A stretch of DNA of 64,000 bases, from NCBI GenBank assembly GCA_911728435.2, contig OU452200.1, positions 37,277,715 through 37,341,714 of the forward strand, in the 5' to 3' direction. Under the pieces are notes generated by a model. The model worked only from the letters and a program-made list of their open reading frames with translations, was not told the DNA's origin and searched no databases. Source of the DNA: Apoderus coryli (taxonomy: Eukaryota; Arthropoda; Insecta; Coleoptera; Attelabidae). Both the position numbers and the translations under genes were made by a program. Positions 1-11,704 of the stretch are shown here, in pieces (positions within the stretch are counted from its first letter, which is position 1; every line of letters begins with the position of its first letter).

Positions 1-477
1 TCTGGACAATCCATTAGAGAGTTACATAATTAGTATAAGAACTGAACCAGGAATATTCTCCTTCTATCAACTAAGGAATTAAATTGAAATCTGTCCAGCA
101 AAACACGCTGATCCTTTATATGGATAGCGATTATCTAGTCTAAATTTTAAAATCTACAGGGTGCTTCAAAAAAGGTAGAATATCAAAGTTATGGTTTTTT
201 AAATGGAATGGCCTGTAATTTATTGCATCTTTGGATTGTGCATAAAAAATAACATTTATTTCTCAGGTTCCCTGTACCTAAGTAAAAGGCGATTGATTGC
301 AATTTTTGTCAAAATGCAAGGGTTGAGAAAAAAATTAATTGTTATCAAATCAATCTGACTGTGATTAAACCATTAGTGTGTTAGTGATTTAGTTGCGGAG
401 TCCTATACCCTGTTTTAACGTAACCATATTTAACGTAACCTTTGGCTAGACTTCGCCCAGTTAAAAATAAAGGCTTT
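1..477. other. AT-rich stretch without a gene
   Basis: No supported coding region. It contains one TACAGGGTG motif (155-163), the recurrent MITE-end signature of this window, and a short direct repeat of TAACGTAACC around 417-440. The 60-codon open frame that starts at 442 is AT-rich and overlaps the 3' end of the LINE remnant that follows, so I do not call it. Confidence 0.6.
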
Positions 478-938
478 AATATTATTATTATTGGGAGTTC
501 TCAGCTTTATCTACTGGTTTTTTTAACTTATACACCCGGGAAACTATCCGGTTTCCAAAGGATGGTTGGTTTTAAGATAATATTTTGCGCACTATATGAG
601 AGGTTCCTAGAATTGCTGTTCTAAAATGGAGTGTTTACCTGGTATTTCGTCTTAGAATTTTTGGAATGAGCAGGATACAGTGCCAGTAGTACCCAGGACC
701 ACGGGCAAGATTTTAGTTTTTGTGTTCCACATTCGTTTAATTTCTATCTCGAGATCCCTATATTTCATGATTTTCTCTGTTTCCTTCTTATTAATGTTCT
801 TATCTGTTATCTAGAAACATACAATCGGTCGATATCTGCTCTTGGGTGGTGATGATTTAGTTTCGTCATCAATTTTCTTGTTTTTCTATCCAGTATCTTC
901 AATTCATCGATTTTCCACTCCATAAGGCCAATATTATT
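478..938 (-). pseudogene. R2-like LINE, C-terminal reverse transcriptase remnant with 3' tail
   Basis: Read on the minus strand from about 938, the translation contains a DRKTRKLM segment followed by HHHPRADIDRLYV. After a gap it shows a KIMKYRDLEIEIKRMW segment and a TKILPVVLG segment ending at a stop at 652-654. These are characteristic of the region after the reverse transcriptase domain in a LINE group usually annotated as R2-like. The sequence between the two blocks is deleted and there is a stop codon, so this is dead. Downstream (478-650) is a 3' UTR ending in an AAT-type repeat, the usual LINE tail. The clade is an inference from motif memory; that it is a LINE C-terminus is fairly secure. 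Confidence 0.7.
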
Positions 939-2690
939 ATTATTACATATTCGAAATTATACATCGTCAATAATCATCATTGTTAAAATCCTGCTACAAA
1001 AACCTGACTGACCCTGAATTTTCAAAGACGTCCTAAACGAAATCAGTGGGAAAAAGAAACATTTAAGAGGCTGGATTAAAATCTTAAGCAACGTGAAAGA
1101 TTAAGATGTTAGAGAACATCGAAGTGAAGTGAAGGTTTGGGATACATCGCTCATCACAAGTCATCTGTGAGAGAAATTGACAGATAACAAAGATTATTTT
1201 CTATCGAATTTGAATCACCCGGTATATGCCAAATCCGCTAGCATCACATTACACTTAACAAAAAAAAGAAAAGAAACTTTCTGTCGAATTTAAAATGTTT
1301 TTTATTCGGAAAGTTTTTAGGCGAAGGCAGTGTATTTGCGAGACCGCATTAGCAGCTGAATAATGTGATACTTAACATGTTCCTGGCTTTCGAAAAAAGA
1401 TAGTATCAATAATTTATTGGTGCTTTGTGTTGAGATGTATTCACTCTAATCGTTCCTCTACGTTAAAAATGCAGAGACTCTCTCTGCTGTCATAAATATG
1501 TATGTGTGGATTTTCTGCTGTAATGTTTGATTGCTGAATTATTTGTGTGAGATCATTTTTCCCAACAAAATTTATTACATTTTATTTATTGATAATAATC
1601 GTAAAACTAATATAAAATTCTCTGGCATAAGGATATAAACATAATAAAATTATATATTATATTTAATAGGAAATGACGGTCGTAAAATTTACAACCTATT
1701 TGTGGTTCGATATCACGTTAATCACCAATTATTTATTGTTATAGAGATATTTTGGTATAGGTACATCCTGAGGGAATTAAGTCACATAATCATCACGTTT
1801 TTGATGGTATCCCAGAAAACTAAACCGTGATGCGATAAACATGTCACATGCAATAATAATTTTAATTCGCTGATCCTCTTCACTTTCAATCAGTAAATGT
1901 ACCTTTGCGTATCCAAATGGATACGCAGGCCTTTGGTACGGATACGTAGTGCAGTACGAATGGATAACAACCACAAGCGGGCCTTCGGATTTGAAAAGTT
2001 ATATAAAAAATAAACTTGATAAATCAAACGACGTCTGCTCCACAAAATTCTTTATAGATATGTTAAATTCGAGAAGGGTTGTTGCTAAGATATGTTTCGG
2101 AACGTCTGTTCCATCATCAATGGCACGAAATACAAACTTGCGCAGTTATGTTGACTCACACATATAGAATATGCATTTTGTGAAAAATCTTTCTTATAAA
2201 ATATGATAAATGATAGAATAAAATAAACTAAACTCTTAAAATTAATTAACATATAGATATTATTCTTTAAAATTGTGAAACATTTTTTAGGATGTTGGTT
2301 TCTTTTAGTAAATCATATCCTCAAATATATGAATTTTGAGGAAATTGAAGTAAGATTTATTTAACATTGTTAAGTAAAGAAATATTATAATAAATAAATA
2401 TAATAATAAAATAGTAGCACAAATAAGATTTTTTTTTCATCTGAACATATATCGAAAAATGCCTCGTTTGTCAGATACAGGGTGTTATTTGTAAATTCCT
2501 GACTTGAGTAAAATTTCCGAAACACGTCTCGATATCAAAATGAAATGTGGCACACTTACGTCTCTTTATTTTAAAAATATTATTTTATAATATTTTCTTC
2601 TTCAGTCGCACAGGTACAAGGGGGAAAATTTAATATAGAAAAGTTAATAAAGAGTTTTAAAATTACACTCATTCTTTTTTGATTACAAAT
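939..2690. other. Intergenic AT-rich DNA
   Basis: No gene seen. Open frames here (for example 1777-1974 minus and 1949-2167 plus) are short, overlap in antisense and resemble no family. A TACAGGGTG motif lies at 2476-2484, preceded by a GTTTGTCAGATA context that recurs at other MITE-like copies of the motif. Confidence 0.55.
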
Positions 2691-3140
2691 ATATAAGAAT
2701 AATTAAAAGGATTTCATGTCCGTAAATATAATAAATGATAAATAATTCAATGGCAAAGCGGACTAAAATGCTGGTTTTACCTACACAAGGAATTTTGTTT
2801 AATTTAGCAGACTGGTTTTACCTATACATTGAGTTTGTTCGGCCTCTGCATGGTATAGGATATGCATTACTATGTACATGTAGATGATACGTGTTTACAT
2901 ATGTCTACTGTTGTATATCCTATTGTGCTTAAATGCAGGCCGATATTTGTAGATGGGCAACGACTATGGTACTCTGACGAGCTCATAACAAGAGCGAAAC
3001 GAATTCGTCAGTATCTGTCGACCCATGCCTCGGTCTGGTTCTATTGAATTAGACTGGGGCCCTGCTAAATTAAACAAAATTCCTTGTGTAGGTAAAACCA
3101 GCATTTTAGTCCGCTTTGCCATTAAATTATTTTTCAAATA
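2691..3140. mobile_element. Inverted-repeat element, copy 1, carrying a 61-codon ORF
   Basis: The left arm (about 2741-2810: AATGGCAAAGCGGACTAAAA, then a GGTTTTACCTACACAAGGA block) is repeated in inverse at about 3060-3130, giving a hairpin of about 390 bp. The 5' flank with AAGGATTTCATGTCCG is shared with a second copy at 41450-42010, so the mobile unit is larger than the inner hairpin. Between the arms, 2862-3047 encodes a 61-residue open frame that is also open in copy 2. No transposase is present, so it is non-autonomous. The superfamily is unknown. Confidence 0.75.
2862..3047 (+). CDS. Small ORF inside the inverted-repeat element (copy 1)
   Basis: Predicted 61-residue peptide starting MHYYVHVDDTCLHM and ending THASVWFY. 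The same frame is open at 41758-41943, in a longer frame with an upstream in-frame extension. The copies differ by only a few residues and end at the same place. I do not recognise a family; there is no signal peptide or clear membrane segment. Two copies this similar do not prove selection, so it could be a chance ORF carried by a young repeat. Confidence 0.25.
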   Translation: MHYYVHVDDTCLHMSTVVYPIVLKCRPIFVDGQRLWYSDELITRAKRIRQYLSTHASVWFY

Positions 3141-3499
3141 TAAGAATATTATCATCTTATGAACTCACCATTTGTAGAAATTATTTTATGTAAATAAACT
3201 AAACATATTACTCTTTCTAATAAAAATAAAATAAAAACGAAACTTTTAGTAAGATCATACTTCTTCATTTTTATGCGAATTTAAGTCATAAACCACATTC
3301 CAATGGGTTTACAATAATGAAATGGCGGATCACAGCAATAATGATATGAAAAGGTTGCGGTTCTTGAAATGACATGTTAAATGAGCACCCTCATAACCTA
3401 GTATTAATTAAATGAAGTCAGTAACAAATAAAAGGAATTACAATTTATAAGTGAGCATTACTATTGTTTCATTTATCCTTAAGAGATAAACTCCACGTA
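3141..3499. other. AT-rich spacer
   Basis: Nothing supported: no ORF, no inverted repeat, no RNA gene seen. Confidence 0.5.
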
Positions 3500-4235
3500 A
3501 AATGGACTACTTCTCTAATTAGGATTTTTTTTTTTAATTTTGACCCCTTTTCCACTATTTACGAACGCCTTTGTAAGTACGTTTTTTATGCTAGATTTCA
3601 TAGGATATGTTCTATCAAAGCTGTACATATCTAGTCAATATTTTTGCTGTGTTTAGGAAATATGTTTTATGTTTTTAACCCCTTTTTACCCTCTTTTCTA
3701 ACCCCTATGTCAACTAATTTTTTATGTTCATAAATCAAGGAAAAACTCAACATTTCTGATATATGTGTGAACCCTTTTTTAAGCCTCTTGACTAAGCTCA
3801 ATGTTTTCTAAAAGCTAATTTTATTTTGGTACCAAATTTGTTAAAAATTCGTTAAGTGAGTTATCGAGGATACAAATTTTTCTGACCTTTTTTAGCCTTT
3901 TCACGTCATGTATTTTTAACACCAATTTAACTGCTTAAAAGGCTAAATATATAATTTTTACAGTCTAGTTTTTTGGTTCTTTTTCTACTATTTATGAACG
4001 CCTATGTAAACAGGTTTTTGTATGCTGCATTTTGTAGGTTATCTTATATCAAAACTATGTTACATAATTAGCAAATTTCTTTGGTATGTTTGGGAGATAT
4101 TTTTTTTTTAATTTTGACCCCTTATTACACTATTTGTGAACGCCAATGTGCACCAGTTCTTCTATGTGATATATTATATTTTATCCCAACTAATTCCACT
4201 CATTTAGAACGCGAATGTGATCTAAGTTTCTATGG
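3500..4235. repeat. Degenerate tandem repeat with TTTGACCCC...GAACGCC units
   Basis: Several loosely spaced units share the order AATTTTGACCCCTTT, a CACTATTT block, then GAACGCC. They are followed by a stretch such as ATGCTAGATTTCATAGGATAT and a TTAGGAAATATGTTTT block (starts near 3533, 3960 and 4110). Copies of the same unit on the opposite strand occur at about 24020-24240. This looks like the subterminal region of an old DNA element. Confidence 0.55.
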
Positions 4236-4238
4236 TTA

Positions 4239-4278
4239 ATGTTTTAGGTTATACTCAATACAGTATAACCTAAAACAT
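4239..4278. repeat. Perfect 17-bp hairpin at the LINE truncation point
   Basis: ATGTTTTAGGTTATACT (4239-4255) is followed by a 6-base loop and its exact reverse complement (4262-4278). The right arm abuts the first recognisable LINE codons, so it may mark the 5' truncation junction of the LINE insertion. Confidence 0.8.
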
Positions 4279-5346
4279 GTTAGAGCGAATGATGCATTAT
4301 CCGCTAAATTGCCGGTCTTGAGAGGTGTCCCGGATGGGTCTGTACTGGGGCCATTGCTTTTTCTGGCATATATATCAGACTTAACAAGAACAATCACGTC
4401 AAACATGAGCTTCTTTACTGATGACAGCAAATTGTTTTGTAACCCACTGCGAGACGATAATGAATTCCAGATCGACATTGATGGAGTAGTGTCCTGGTCG
4501 GCGGTTTGGTTGATGAACTTGAATTTGGAGAAGTGTCAGGTACTACACATCGGAGCTAATAATCCCAGGACTCCATGTTTCATCAATGGAAATGCCGTTA
4601 AATCTGTAAAGCAGCAGAAGGATCTTGGTGTCATAGTAACAGCGGATTTGAAGTGGGAGGCCCATATTTCCGCCACAGTGAAGAAAGCTAATAGACTGTG
4701 GTATCTGATACAGAGAGCTTTCAAATCGAGATCAAACTCTCTAATATTGCAATTGTATAAATCGTATGTCAGACCACTATTGGAATATGCCAACAGCGTT
4801 TGGTCCCCCTACTTCATTAAGGACATAGAGGCATTGGAAAGGGTTCAGAGGAGATTCACTAAGCTACCTCATGCATTTAGCCATATACCATATGAGGAGC
4901 GATTGAGGCTTTTAAATTTGACATGTCCTTATGATCGACGACAATGAGGCGATCTAATTCAAACATACAAGATACTTAGTGGCTACTACTCGGTGAATCT
5001 CGATTTATTTCATCCTGCTAGAAATCCTACTCTGCGTGGCAATAGTAAGAAACTTGACAAGGAGAGATGTGCTAGACTTCCTCGGAAGAATTTTATAACA
5101 AACAGAGTTGTATATGTATGGAATTCATTACCTGAAGAGGTGATAATGACGCAAACGGTTGACAGTTTTAAGAACAGGTTGGACAATTTCATGGAGGACC
5201 ATGGCGATCAGTTGGTCCACTACTCGCTATAGAAGATTAGTGAGGATGACATCAATATTTCAAAAACCTCAAATTAGGAACTGAGCAACAGTTTCATCGG
5301 TTTTACCGTTTACTGTTTTACGACTATTAATAATAATAATAAAATA
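4276..5346 (+). pseudogene. CR1-like LINE, 5'-truncated reverse transcriptase with (TAA)n tail
   Basis: One reading frame from 4276 to 5232 encodes the C-terminal half of a non-LTR reverse transcriptase. It has GVPDGSVLGPLLF (motif B region), FFTDDSKLF (catalytic motif C), LEKCQVLHIG, the LGVIV block, and then the thumb and C-terminal region with RVQRRFTK and DLIQTYKILSG, ending in VVYVWNSLPEEV. That C-terminal pattern is typical of CR1-like LINEs. The frame is broken once by TGA at 4945-4947, most simply from CGA. Two residues look off-consensus: D for Q in VPQGS and T for A in the FADD motif. The 5' two-thirds is missing. The 3' end carries a TAA repeat at about 5327-5346. Confidence 0.88.
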
Positions 5347-6243
5347 ATGTTTTTTGAAAAGTCATGCAGTTTTACAAAAAAACCAAATATTTCACAAAAA
5401 CCTAAAAGCCATATTTATATAATATCATGTAACGTTTATTTTGCCTCTAGAATTCAAAAATGTAACAATACATAAATATATGTTCAATTTAAAAAAAAAA
5501 ACAACTTTAGTAAGCCCCGAAGGTCTAGCGCACCCTGTACATGTGCTACCTATTTTATAATGTAACTATTACGACCCTAACCACAGTTATTCTTATTTTT
5601 AAATTTTTGTTTGTCAGTCAATTCAGTTAAAATAATTATTAGCCAGAACAATCTAATGAAAATGATTATAATATTTATTCGCATAAGCATAAAATGCTCA
5701 CATTCATATCCTGCCATCAAATTTACATATTATAACTTATACGGTAATAAATTTAAAATGACTATGATTAATGATGCTGGATTTTTTTCTATGTAAGTTT
5801 GCACCATAATAAGTGCTTATCTAATAAACCCATTCATTTAACACACTTATTAACATATTAATTAATCATAATTCATTCAAGGCAACTAATTATTGTTATT
5901 ACCTTTATTATTGCTGTGTTTAATTTATTCCTCATTCTATATTTATTTATTTATTTCATATACTTAATAATATTTTATGTTGGTTTCGCTGTTGTTAGAT
6001 TATTTACACTGATTAGTTAGGTAGTTGGTCAGAGAACTAGGCGCAAAATTTAATTAACCATTGAGTCAGCTTCTAATGCTATTTTAATATTAGTCTATTC
6101 CTACAAGTATATAAGTGTTTCTAAAGTTAGATTAAAATGATATTAAAAACAACAACTCGATATCCCTTTGTATAATGTCAATACCGACCGCAGTAGTCCA
6201 TAGGCGCACCCTTTTAACTTTTCATAACAATACATGTCCTATT
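5347..6243. other. AT-rich intergenic DNA
   Basis: No gene seen. The 61-codon frame at 5611-5796 is low-complexity and AT-rich. A short A-run region at 5340-5510 may be older LINE tail debris. Confidence 0.5.
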
Positions 6244-6247
6244 TTAA

Positions 6248-6814
6248 CCCTAGAGAACTCGCGCTAAGAAAATTACGGCAGAACTCGCGCGTGAGCATTT
6301 CTCTCACTATTTATTATTGTGTATTTTTTTTATTGTGACGAGACAACATTAAACTCAACTAATTACGCATAATTTTTAATGAAGGGCTGCATCTTTTTTT
6401 TTTTGGATTTTCGGTTTTTTCTTCTTGGGCAAACTCCACAAAATCCAGTTGTCTACTTCGCTGTCTTCTGTTGAATGGCAAGCTCGGTATACTAAGTGTG
6501 GTTTCATCAACTGGTTTCGTCCTCAGAAACATTTGACGATGTTCAATAATTTCTGTATTGTCTTTATATATTTGGAAAATACAAACGCTAGAACTCGCGC
6601 AATGAGAGAATCACTCACAAAACTGCACTTGATCAACTTCATATTATATCGCAGAACACAGTGTACTGAATTTTGAATTTAAATAATCAGGGGGCGCAAC
6701 GTGAACACAAAGTCAGGTAGAGAGCGAGGTAGGCTCATCCAGTATCTATATCGGGAAATCTTGCGATTTTAGGCGAAGCGTGAGAGAAATACTCATAGCG
6801 CGAGTGCTGCAGGG
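6248..6814. mobile_element. piggyBac-like MITE with TTAA flanks
   Basis: The element starts CCCTAGAGAACTCGCGCT directly after TTAA (6244-6247). It ends with AGCGCGAGTGCTGCAGGG directly before TTAA (6815-6818). The ends match in inverse at about 15 of 18 positions. A TTAA target and a CCCT start are the hallmarks of piggyBac-type elements. The AACTCGCGC motif recurs inside (near 6273 and 6592), next to GTGAGC/CTCTCAC patches, as subterminal repeats. No transposase is encoded: the 83-codon frame at 6425-6676 resembles nothing I know. Confidence 0.75.
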
Positions 6815-6899
6815 TTAAAAATCCTTTATAAAGAAGACACTGGCTTTGCACATATAAATCTTGATGCTTAAAATCCCAACGTGTTCCGCTCGTGTCGTA

Positions 6900-8065
6900 T
6901 ACGAGGGTTGCCTTTTATATTTCGGGATTTGGCAACCCTGGTGTTGCTATCTGGCAACTGACAACTCTATCGTAAAGTTGGACATTTTTGAGGTTATACG
7001 TAGTTAGAACGTTTTGACATACGAGCGCTATTTGTGTTATTTACAGTAACTTAAAATATTCATCTCGGCCCAAAAATGGAATTAAATCGTGAACATTTTC
7101 GTGCGATTATTTTTTACAACTTTTGACATGGATTAACTCAGCAACAGTGCATAGATGAACTTAATTGAATTTTTGGCGATGAAGCACCATCAAGGACCAG
7201 TGATTATCGATGCTATGGTGAATTCAATCGTGGTCATAGTTCACTCCAAGACGAATTTTGTGAAGGTCGTCCAAAATCAGTTGTTGTTCCGAAAACCATT
7301 GATGCTGTGCGCGAACTGATATTGCAAGATCGTCATGTGACCTATCAAGACATTGAGACAACCTTAGGCATTAGTGGGACCAGTATACATTCAATATTGC
7401 ATAAACATTTGACTGCCAAAAAAATTTGTTCGCGTTGGATCCCACACAATTTGTCAATCGCTCAAAAAAAGGCCCGTGTCGATTGGTCGAAAGAAATGCT
7501 TAAAAAATACGATTACGGTGCTTTGAAACACGTCTATGACATCGTGACAGGTGATGAATGTTGGATTTACGCGTATGAGCCCGAAAGTAAACAGCAGTTG
7601 ACAGTATGGGTGTCTCAAGATGAGCCAAATCCAACAAAACTTGTTCGTGCACGAAGCACTTCCAAGCAAATGGTCGCCTGTTATTTCGGCAAAACTGCAC
7701 ATGTCGCAACCGTACCACTAGAACAACGCCGAACAGTAAATTCTTAGTGGTACACAACCATTTATTTGCCAGTTGTCTTCCAAGAAATCAGGAAAACCAA
7801 CCGTCGAAGACGGATCACTCTTCACCACGACAATGCGAGCTCTCACACATCGGCTCAAACAACTGCATTTTTGAGCACCCAAAACATCGATTTGATGAGT
7901 CATCCGCCATATAGTCCTGACTTGGCACCGAATGACTTCTTTTTATTCCCGTACGTAAAAGACAAACTGAGAGGTCAGCGTTTTTCGACACCTGAAGAAG
8001 CGGTTGCTGCATTCAGAATGCATGTTTTGGAGATACATCAATCAGAGTGGCAAAAGAATAGTTGA
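6900..8065 (+). mobile_element. mariner element, 5' end present, 3' end degraded
   Basis: The 5' leader begins near 6900 with ACGAGGGTTGCCTTTTATAT and a nearby GGCAACCC that can pair with it. The transposase pseudogene follows. No inverse copy of the 5' end is visible between 8065 and 8500, so the 3' terminal repeat has been deleted or replaced and the element cannot be mobile as it stands. Confidence 0.8.
7076..8065 (+). pseudogene. mariner transposase pseudogene (D,D34D type)
   Basis: One frame runs from ATG 7076 to 8065. It covers the N-terminal paired helix-turn-helix part (7076-7450, including GEFNRGHSSLQDEF and the ISGTSIHSIL helix) and the catalytic domain. The three catalytic aspartates are in place: TGDECWIY (about 7550), HHDNASSHT (about 7825) and SPDLAPNDFFLFP (about 7915). 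The last has the YSPDLAPND signature of mariner. Three nonsense codons interrupt it: TGA and TGA in the N-terminal part (about 7124 and 7166) and TAG at 7745-7747. The C-terminus diverges after WQK and ends early, where a full mariner transposase would run about 25 residues further. It resembles the mellifera/cecropia-type insect mariners, but the subfamily is my inference. Confidence 0.92.
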
Positions 8066-8503
8066 CAAGAATGACATATTTGACAAACGCATACAAATAT
8101 TATTTTGGCGGTAAATTTAAATGATTAAATTTACTACTACAGGTGTTAAATTTTATTGGAAAAAAAAGGAAATTAATTAACATTTTTGCTTTAAATATTT
8201 AGTACTTATACACGGAAGCCCTATGGGCGTTTTCGATAATGTAATACTTACTTATAAAGTTTTGGAAACGTTTACATTTTTTGGGAAAATATTAATATTT
8301 TAGCACGGACCCCCTTCAAGGTGTCACCTCCAAAATAGGGAAAGTATTTCGAGCGATAACTTATTTTAAAAATGAACACTTTCCCAGGCGACTATGGAAT
8401 TTGCTGCGCGAGGGGCCAGCCGAGACCAGCAACCATTGTAGTCCGGGCAAACTTGCCTAACAACATGTTGTTAACAAGTACCGAACAACAGTAATTTAAT
8501 TTC
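8066..8503. other. Intergenic DNA downstream of mariner
   Basis: No gene or clear repeat; a somewhat GC-richer patch lies at 8390-8460. No mariner 3' end is found here. Confidence 0.5.
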
Positions 8504-8582
8504 AAAATAATAATAACAATAAAACGTACCTTATTGGTACAAAATCCCAACAGGGCATTGACCGAAGTCCTTCAGCCTAATA
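8504..8582 (-). repeat. 5'-truncated LINE 3' tip, copy 1
   Basis: An AATAATAACAATAAAA tail is followed by a 3' UTR segment including ATTGACCGAAGTCCTTC. The same about 75-bp tip recurs at 27162-27236 in the same orientation. The tail lies at the left edge, so the source LINE is read on the minus strand. Both copies end abruptly, as expected of very short 5'-truncated LINE insertions. Confidence 0.7.
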
Positions 8583-9940
8583 ATTTCAATATTATGTTGA
8601 GAAAACGCAACTAATCTAAATTTTTATCTTGTAAACGAAGAAAAATATGGAAAATATACAAGAGATATCAAATTTGTAGTTTTAGTTGCTTTATCTCAAA
8701 AATATATCGAACTTAAATTACAGGCAGTGGCGTACATTTTTTATCAATAATTCTTATTAAATGGCCCCATTAACGCCACTGGACTTAATAATTTTGATCT
8801 AGTTAGAGCCATATAAGCTTACGATTGCTACCAACAATGCTGCCAAATTAATTTGATTAATTAAAAAAAAACCGTTGTATACAAAAAAACTTCTTGGAAA
8901 CAATAGAGTATATTTATGGGAACTTTTTTTTTCATAAAATGAATTGAGAAATCACCCCCTTAAATATTACCGCGTCTCTTTGCAACACCCTGTAAATAGT
9001 CCCTCGATACATAAATGAGTCAATTTAATGTGTGTTGTAGGAATCTACAATCTCCCAGAAATTTTCGTATAAATATAATTTATATTTTTGCTTGTCACTA
9101 TAAATTCAACACAGGCTTGACATTTATATCAAAAATAATTAAACAAAATTAACAAATGTAAAAGTGGGTAGTAGCACTATACACATTTTTAACCATATAT
9201 TATTATGCTCAATTTAAATAATTAGCCAATAAACAATGGGGCTAAATACGTTGTACAATGTGAATTGTAATTATAATTATTTCCATTTTGAAATTATTGT
9301 TGTTAATATTATTTGTTATAATTATTTTGCCTTGCGTTCGAATGGTTGCGGTTAATTTCATTTTGAAATTATGTTGTTTTTTAATTAGTCTAATAATATT
9401 AATATAAACAATGAAGTAATATTCGTAATTATATGTTATGGTTTGATGTAGGTTTGATGTAAATGAAAACTCGGCTAGCGTTACAGCTGAATATCATTTT
9501 TCACTATACAGGGTGGTCCAAATTGATTGTCTCTCATAGGGAAAATGCTAAAAATCGAACGTCCAAAAAAAAAATTAACGATTTAAATTTATGTAAATAG
9601 AATGGTTTGTGGAATCCTGATCTCCCAAATTACACTTTTCAAAAAAAAAAAAACGAACAAAACAAGAATAAAAAAATATTTAAAATCAACCAGCTTTTTG
9701 GATAGGTAACCCTGTATAATTTGAAAATTGGTACAACAATAAAGCGCAATGAATTAAAGTTCACGAATAATTACATTTTATGAAAATATTGTTCTATTAA
9801 TATCACTTAAAACTACATGAATGCAGTGGCGTTCATCATTATCGCTAATCGTAATGGCACTGGCTTAACATGACACAGAATATGATAAATGAGTGCAGCA
9901 TGTCATGATCGAGTGATCCATCATAAACAAGAGAGCGAGA
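8583..9940. other. Intergenic DNA with MITE-like fragments
   Basis: No gene. CACCCTGTA (8986-8994) is the reverse of TACAGGGTG and sits in a context (GCGTCTCTTTGCAACACCCTG) typical of MITE ends. TACAGGGTG also occurs at 9507-9515 and a related CCCTGTATA near 9710. The rest is low-complexity AT-rich DNA. Confidence 0.5.
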
Positions 9941-10563
9941 TTGAAGATGCCAAATGGGAAGGTCACTGACGGCGGCGGCCCCATCCATCATCTTGCCTTT
10001 CACACCCAAAAATACTGTGCTCGTTTATATAATATCAAGCTGCTTGTTGCCTTCGTTTCCATCAACGCGCTGTCTAAAGAAATTGGCAAGCAAACATCAC
10101 AGTGGCGTTGCAGACAAATTTTTAACTAAAATAATTATAATCAAATTAATTTGACGTGAATTCGTATACACTGTGTCCAAGATAAGAATGGGATATCATT
10201 GGAATCTAGGATATATTTTCTTGGGACACTACTTCTGTGTAGAGATAATATGAGAAAGAAACATTCGTATTATTTTTTTTTAAATTTTCGTACATTGTCT
10301 TAATCGTAATATCATTAGGCCAATGTCGTTTTCTGGGAGCATGCTTCTGCTCTGTAATGAGAAATTGTAGGATTGAAATAATTAATATGGTCAATAATCA
10401 GTTTCCTATCTATTTTTTGAGAATTTTGATTCTTCAGTCTTTTATTTGGCGAAGGGGTTATTGAATTTGGGATGATTCCAGTCCAGTCCAGTCCATTCTT
10501 TACAATTCTGTAATTTTGTTTGATATATCATAAATTACCGAGGAAAAAAATTTTTAGTAAAAG
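9941..10563. other. Intergenic DNA; shared ACACTGTGTCCAAGATAAG motif
   Basis: Two overlapping short frames at 9941-10154 in different frames show no family resemblance. ACACTGTGTCCAAGATAAG near 10169 is found in inverse near 50132-50155, suggesting a dispersed element end. No other structure seen. Confidence 0.45.
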
Positions 10564-11694
10564 AGTTACAATGGTGTTTTCAAAAGTAAAGTAACTTTAG
10601 CCTTTTTCGAGAATTTTTGGAAAAACGTTTTTTTGTGATTTTAGTTTTTATTTATTTCTGACATTATTTTTACAGATATCAAAAAATGAAAAGCACTTCC
10701 TCATTGTTCTTTTTGAGGAGAATAAGATAGCGTTTACAAATTTTCACTACGACGTTTCGTTTTTGAAAAACCATCATCAACTTTGTTTTTTTAAATACGG
10801 TTCTGGATTTTTTATTGTTAAATTGAAAGCCATTTTCAATTCAAAAATAATGTTTTTAGCTGTTATTTAAAATTATTCAAGAAAATTGGCCATAGTTTGG
10901 CACTTATTTTGCGTAAAACATGCATTTGAGAAGGAATTTTTTTACTAACTGCAAAAGTTATAGATGGTCTCCGTGCGTGAGTTTGGGTTTTTGTTTGTTT
11001 TCTTAGTATATCATTGTGTGTTGAATTGTATTTTATATTGTTTATATTTTATGCTTGTATTTTATATTTTTAATTTTGCATATATTTAGTAATGTCGTTG
11101 TATATTTTTCCTATTAATGGGTTTCTGACCTGTTAGAAATAAAGGTTATTATTATTATTATTATTAAAAAAAGCACAAACATTTCAACTAAATTTAAAAA
11201 CCGCGTACAGATTAAAATGTTGTACTGAGATAGAAATAAATTGGCAAATAATAATAAATAATTGTGAGTAACGACGAAAGAATGTTTTTGCAAAACTTAC
11301 AACTCTGCATTCAGTCAACTATGGCAATTTTTCTTGAGGAAGTTTAAATAACAGCTAAAAATACAAAAAACTTGTTTACACCATGACGCGTGATATACCA
11401 CATAATTTTGAAATGAAAATGGTTTTAAATTTAACAATAAAAAATCCAGGGCCGTCTTTAAAAAACGAATTTGATGATGGTTTTTCAAAATCGAAACGTC
11501 TTAGTGAAAATTTGTAAACGCGATCTTATTTTCCTCAAAATGTAACAATAAGAAAGTGTTTTTAATTTTTTTATATCTGTAAGAATAATGTCATGTTGTG
11601 TAATTACTAAAAACTAATATTGCAAAAAATGGCTTTTTCAAAAATTCTCGAAAACCGGTAAAGCTATTTTACTTTTGAAAACACTAGTTAAAAC
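10564..11694. repeat. Foldback element (family A) interrupted by a LINE tail
   Basis: The left arm (about 10564-10970) contains TACGACGTTTCGTTTTTGAA and CACTTATTTTGCGTAAAA. It is repeated in inverse in the right arm (about 11170-11694). The outer ends are CAAAAGTAAAGTAACTTTAGC and its counterpart. A second copy lies at 21250-22190 and a partial one at 49880-50125. About 195 bp between the arms (10972-11166) is absent from the copy at 21.3 kb and ends in AATAAAGGTTATTATTATT. It is therefore best read as a short LINE 3' end inserted into the hairpin. Confidence 0.7.
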
Positions 11695-11704
11695 GTTCCA
11701 CAGA

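Noticed and set aside
442..624. 60-codon ORF
   Set aside because: Overlaps in antisense the 3' UTR of the R2-like LINE remnant and needs a TTG start.
6425..6676. 83-codon ORF inside the piggyBac-like MITE
   Set aside because: No similarity to piggyBac transposase or any known family; the MITE is too short for a transposase.
9941..10154. Two overlapping ORFs of 62 and 66 codons
   Set aside because: They lie in different frames of the same stretch, both short and without family signals.
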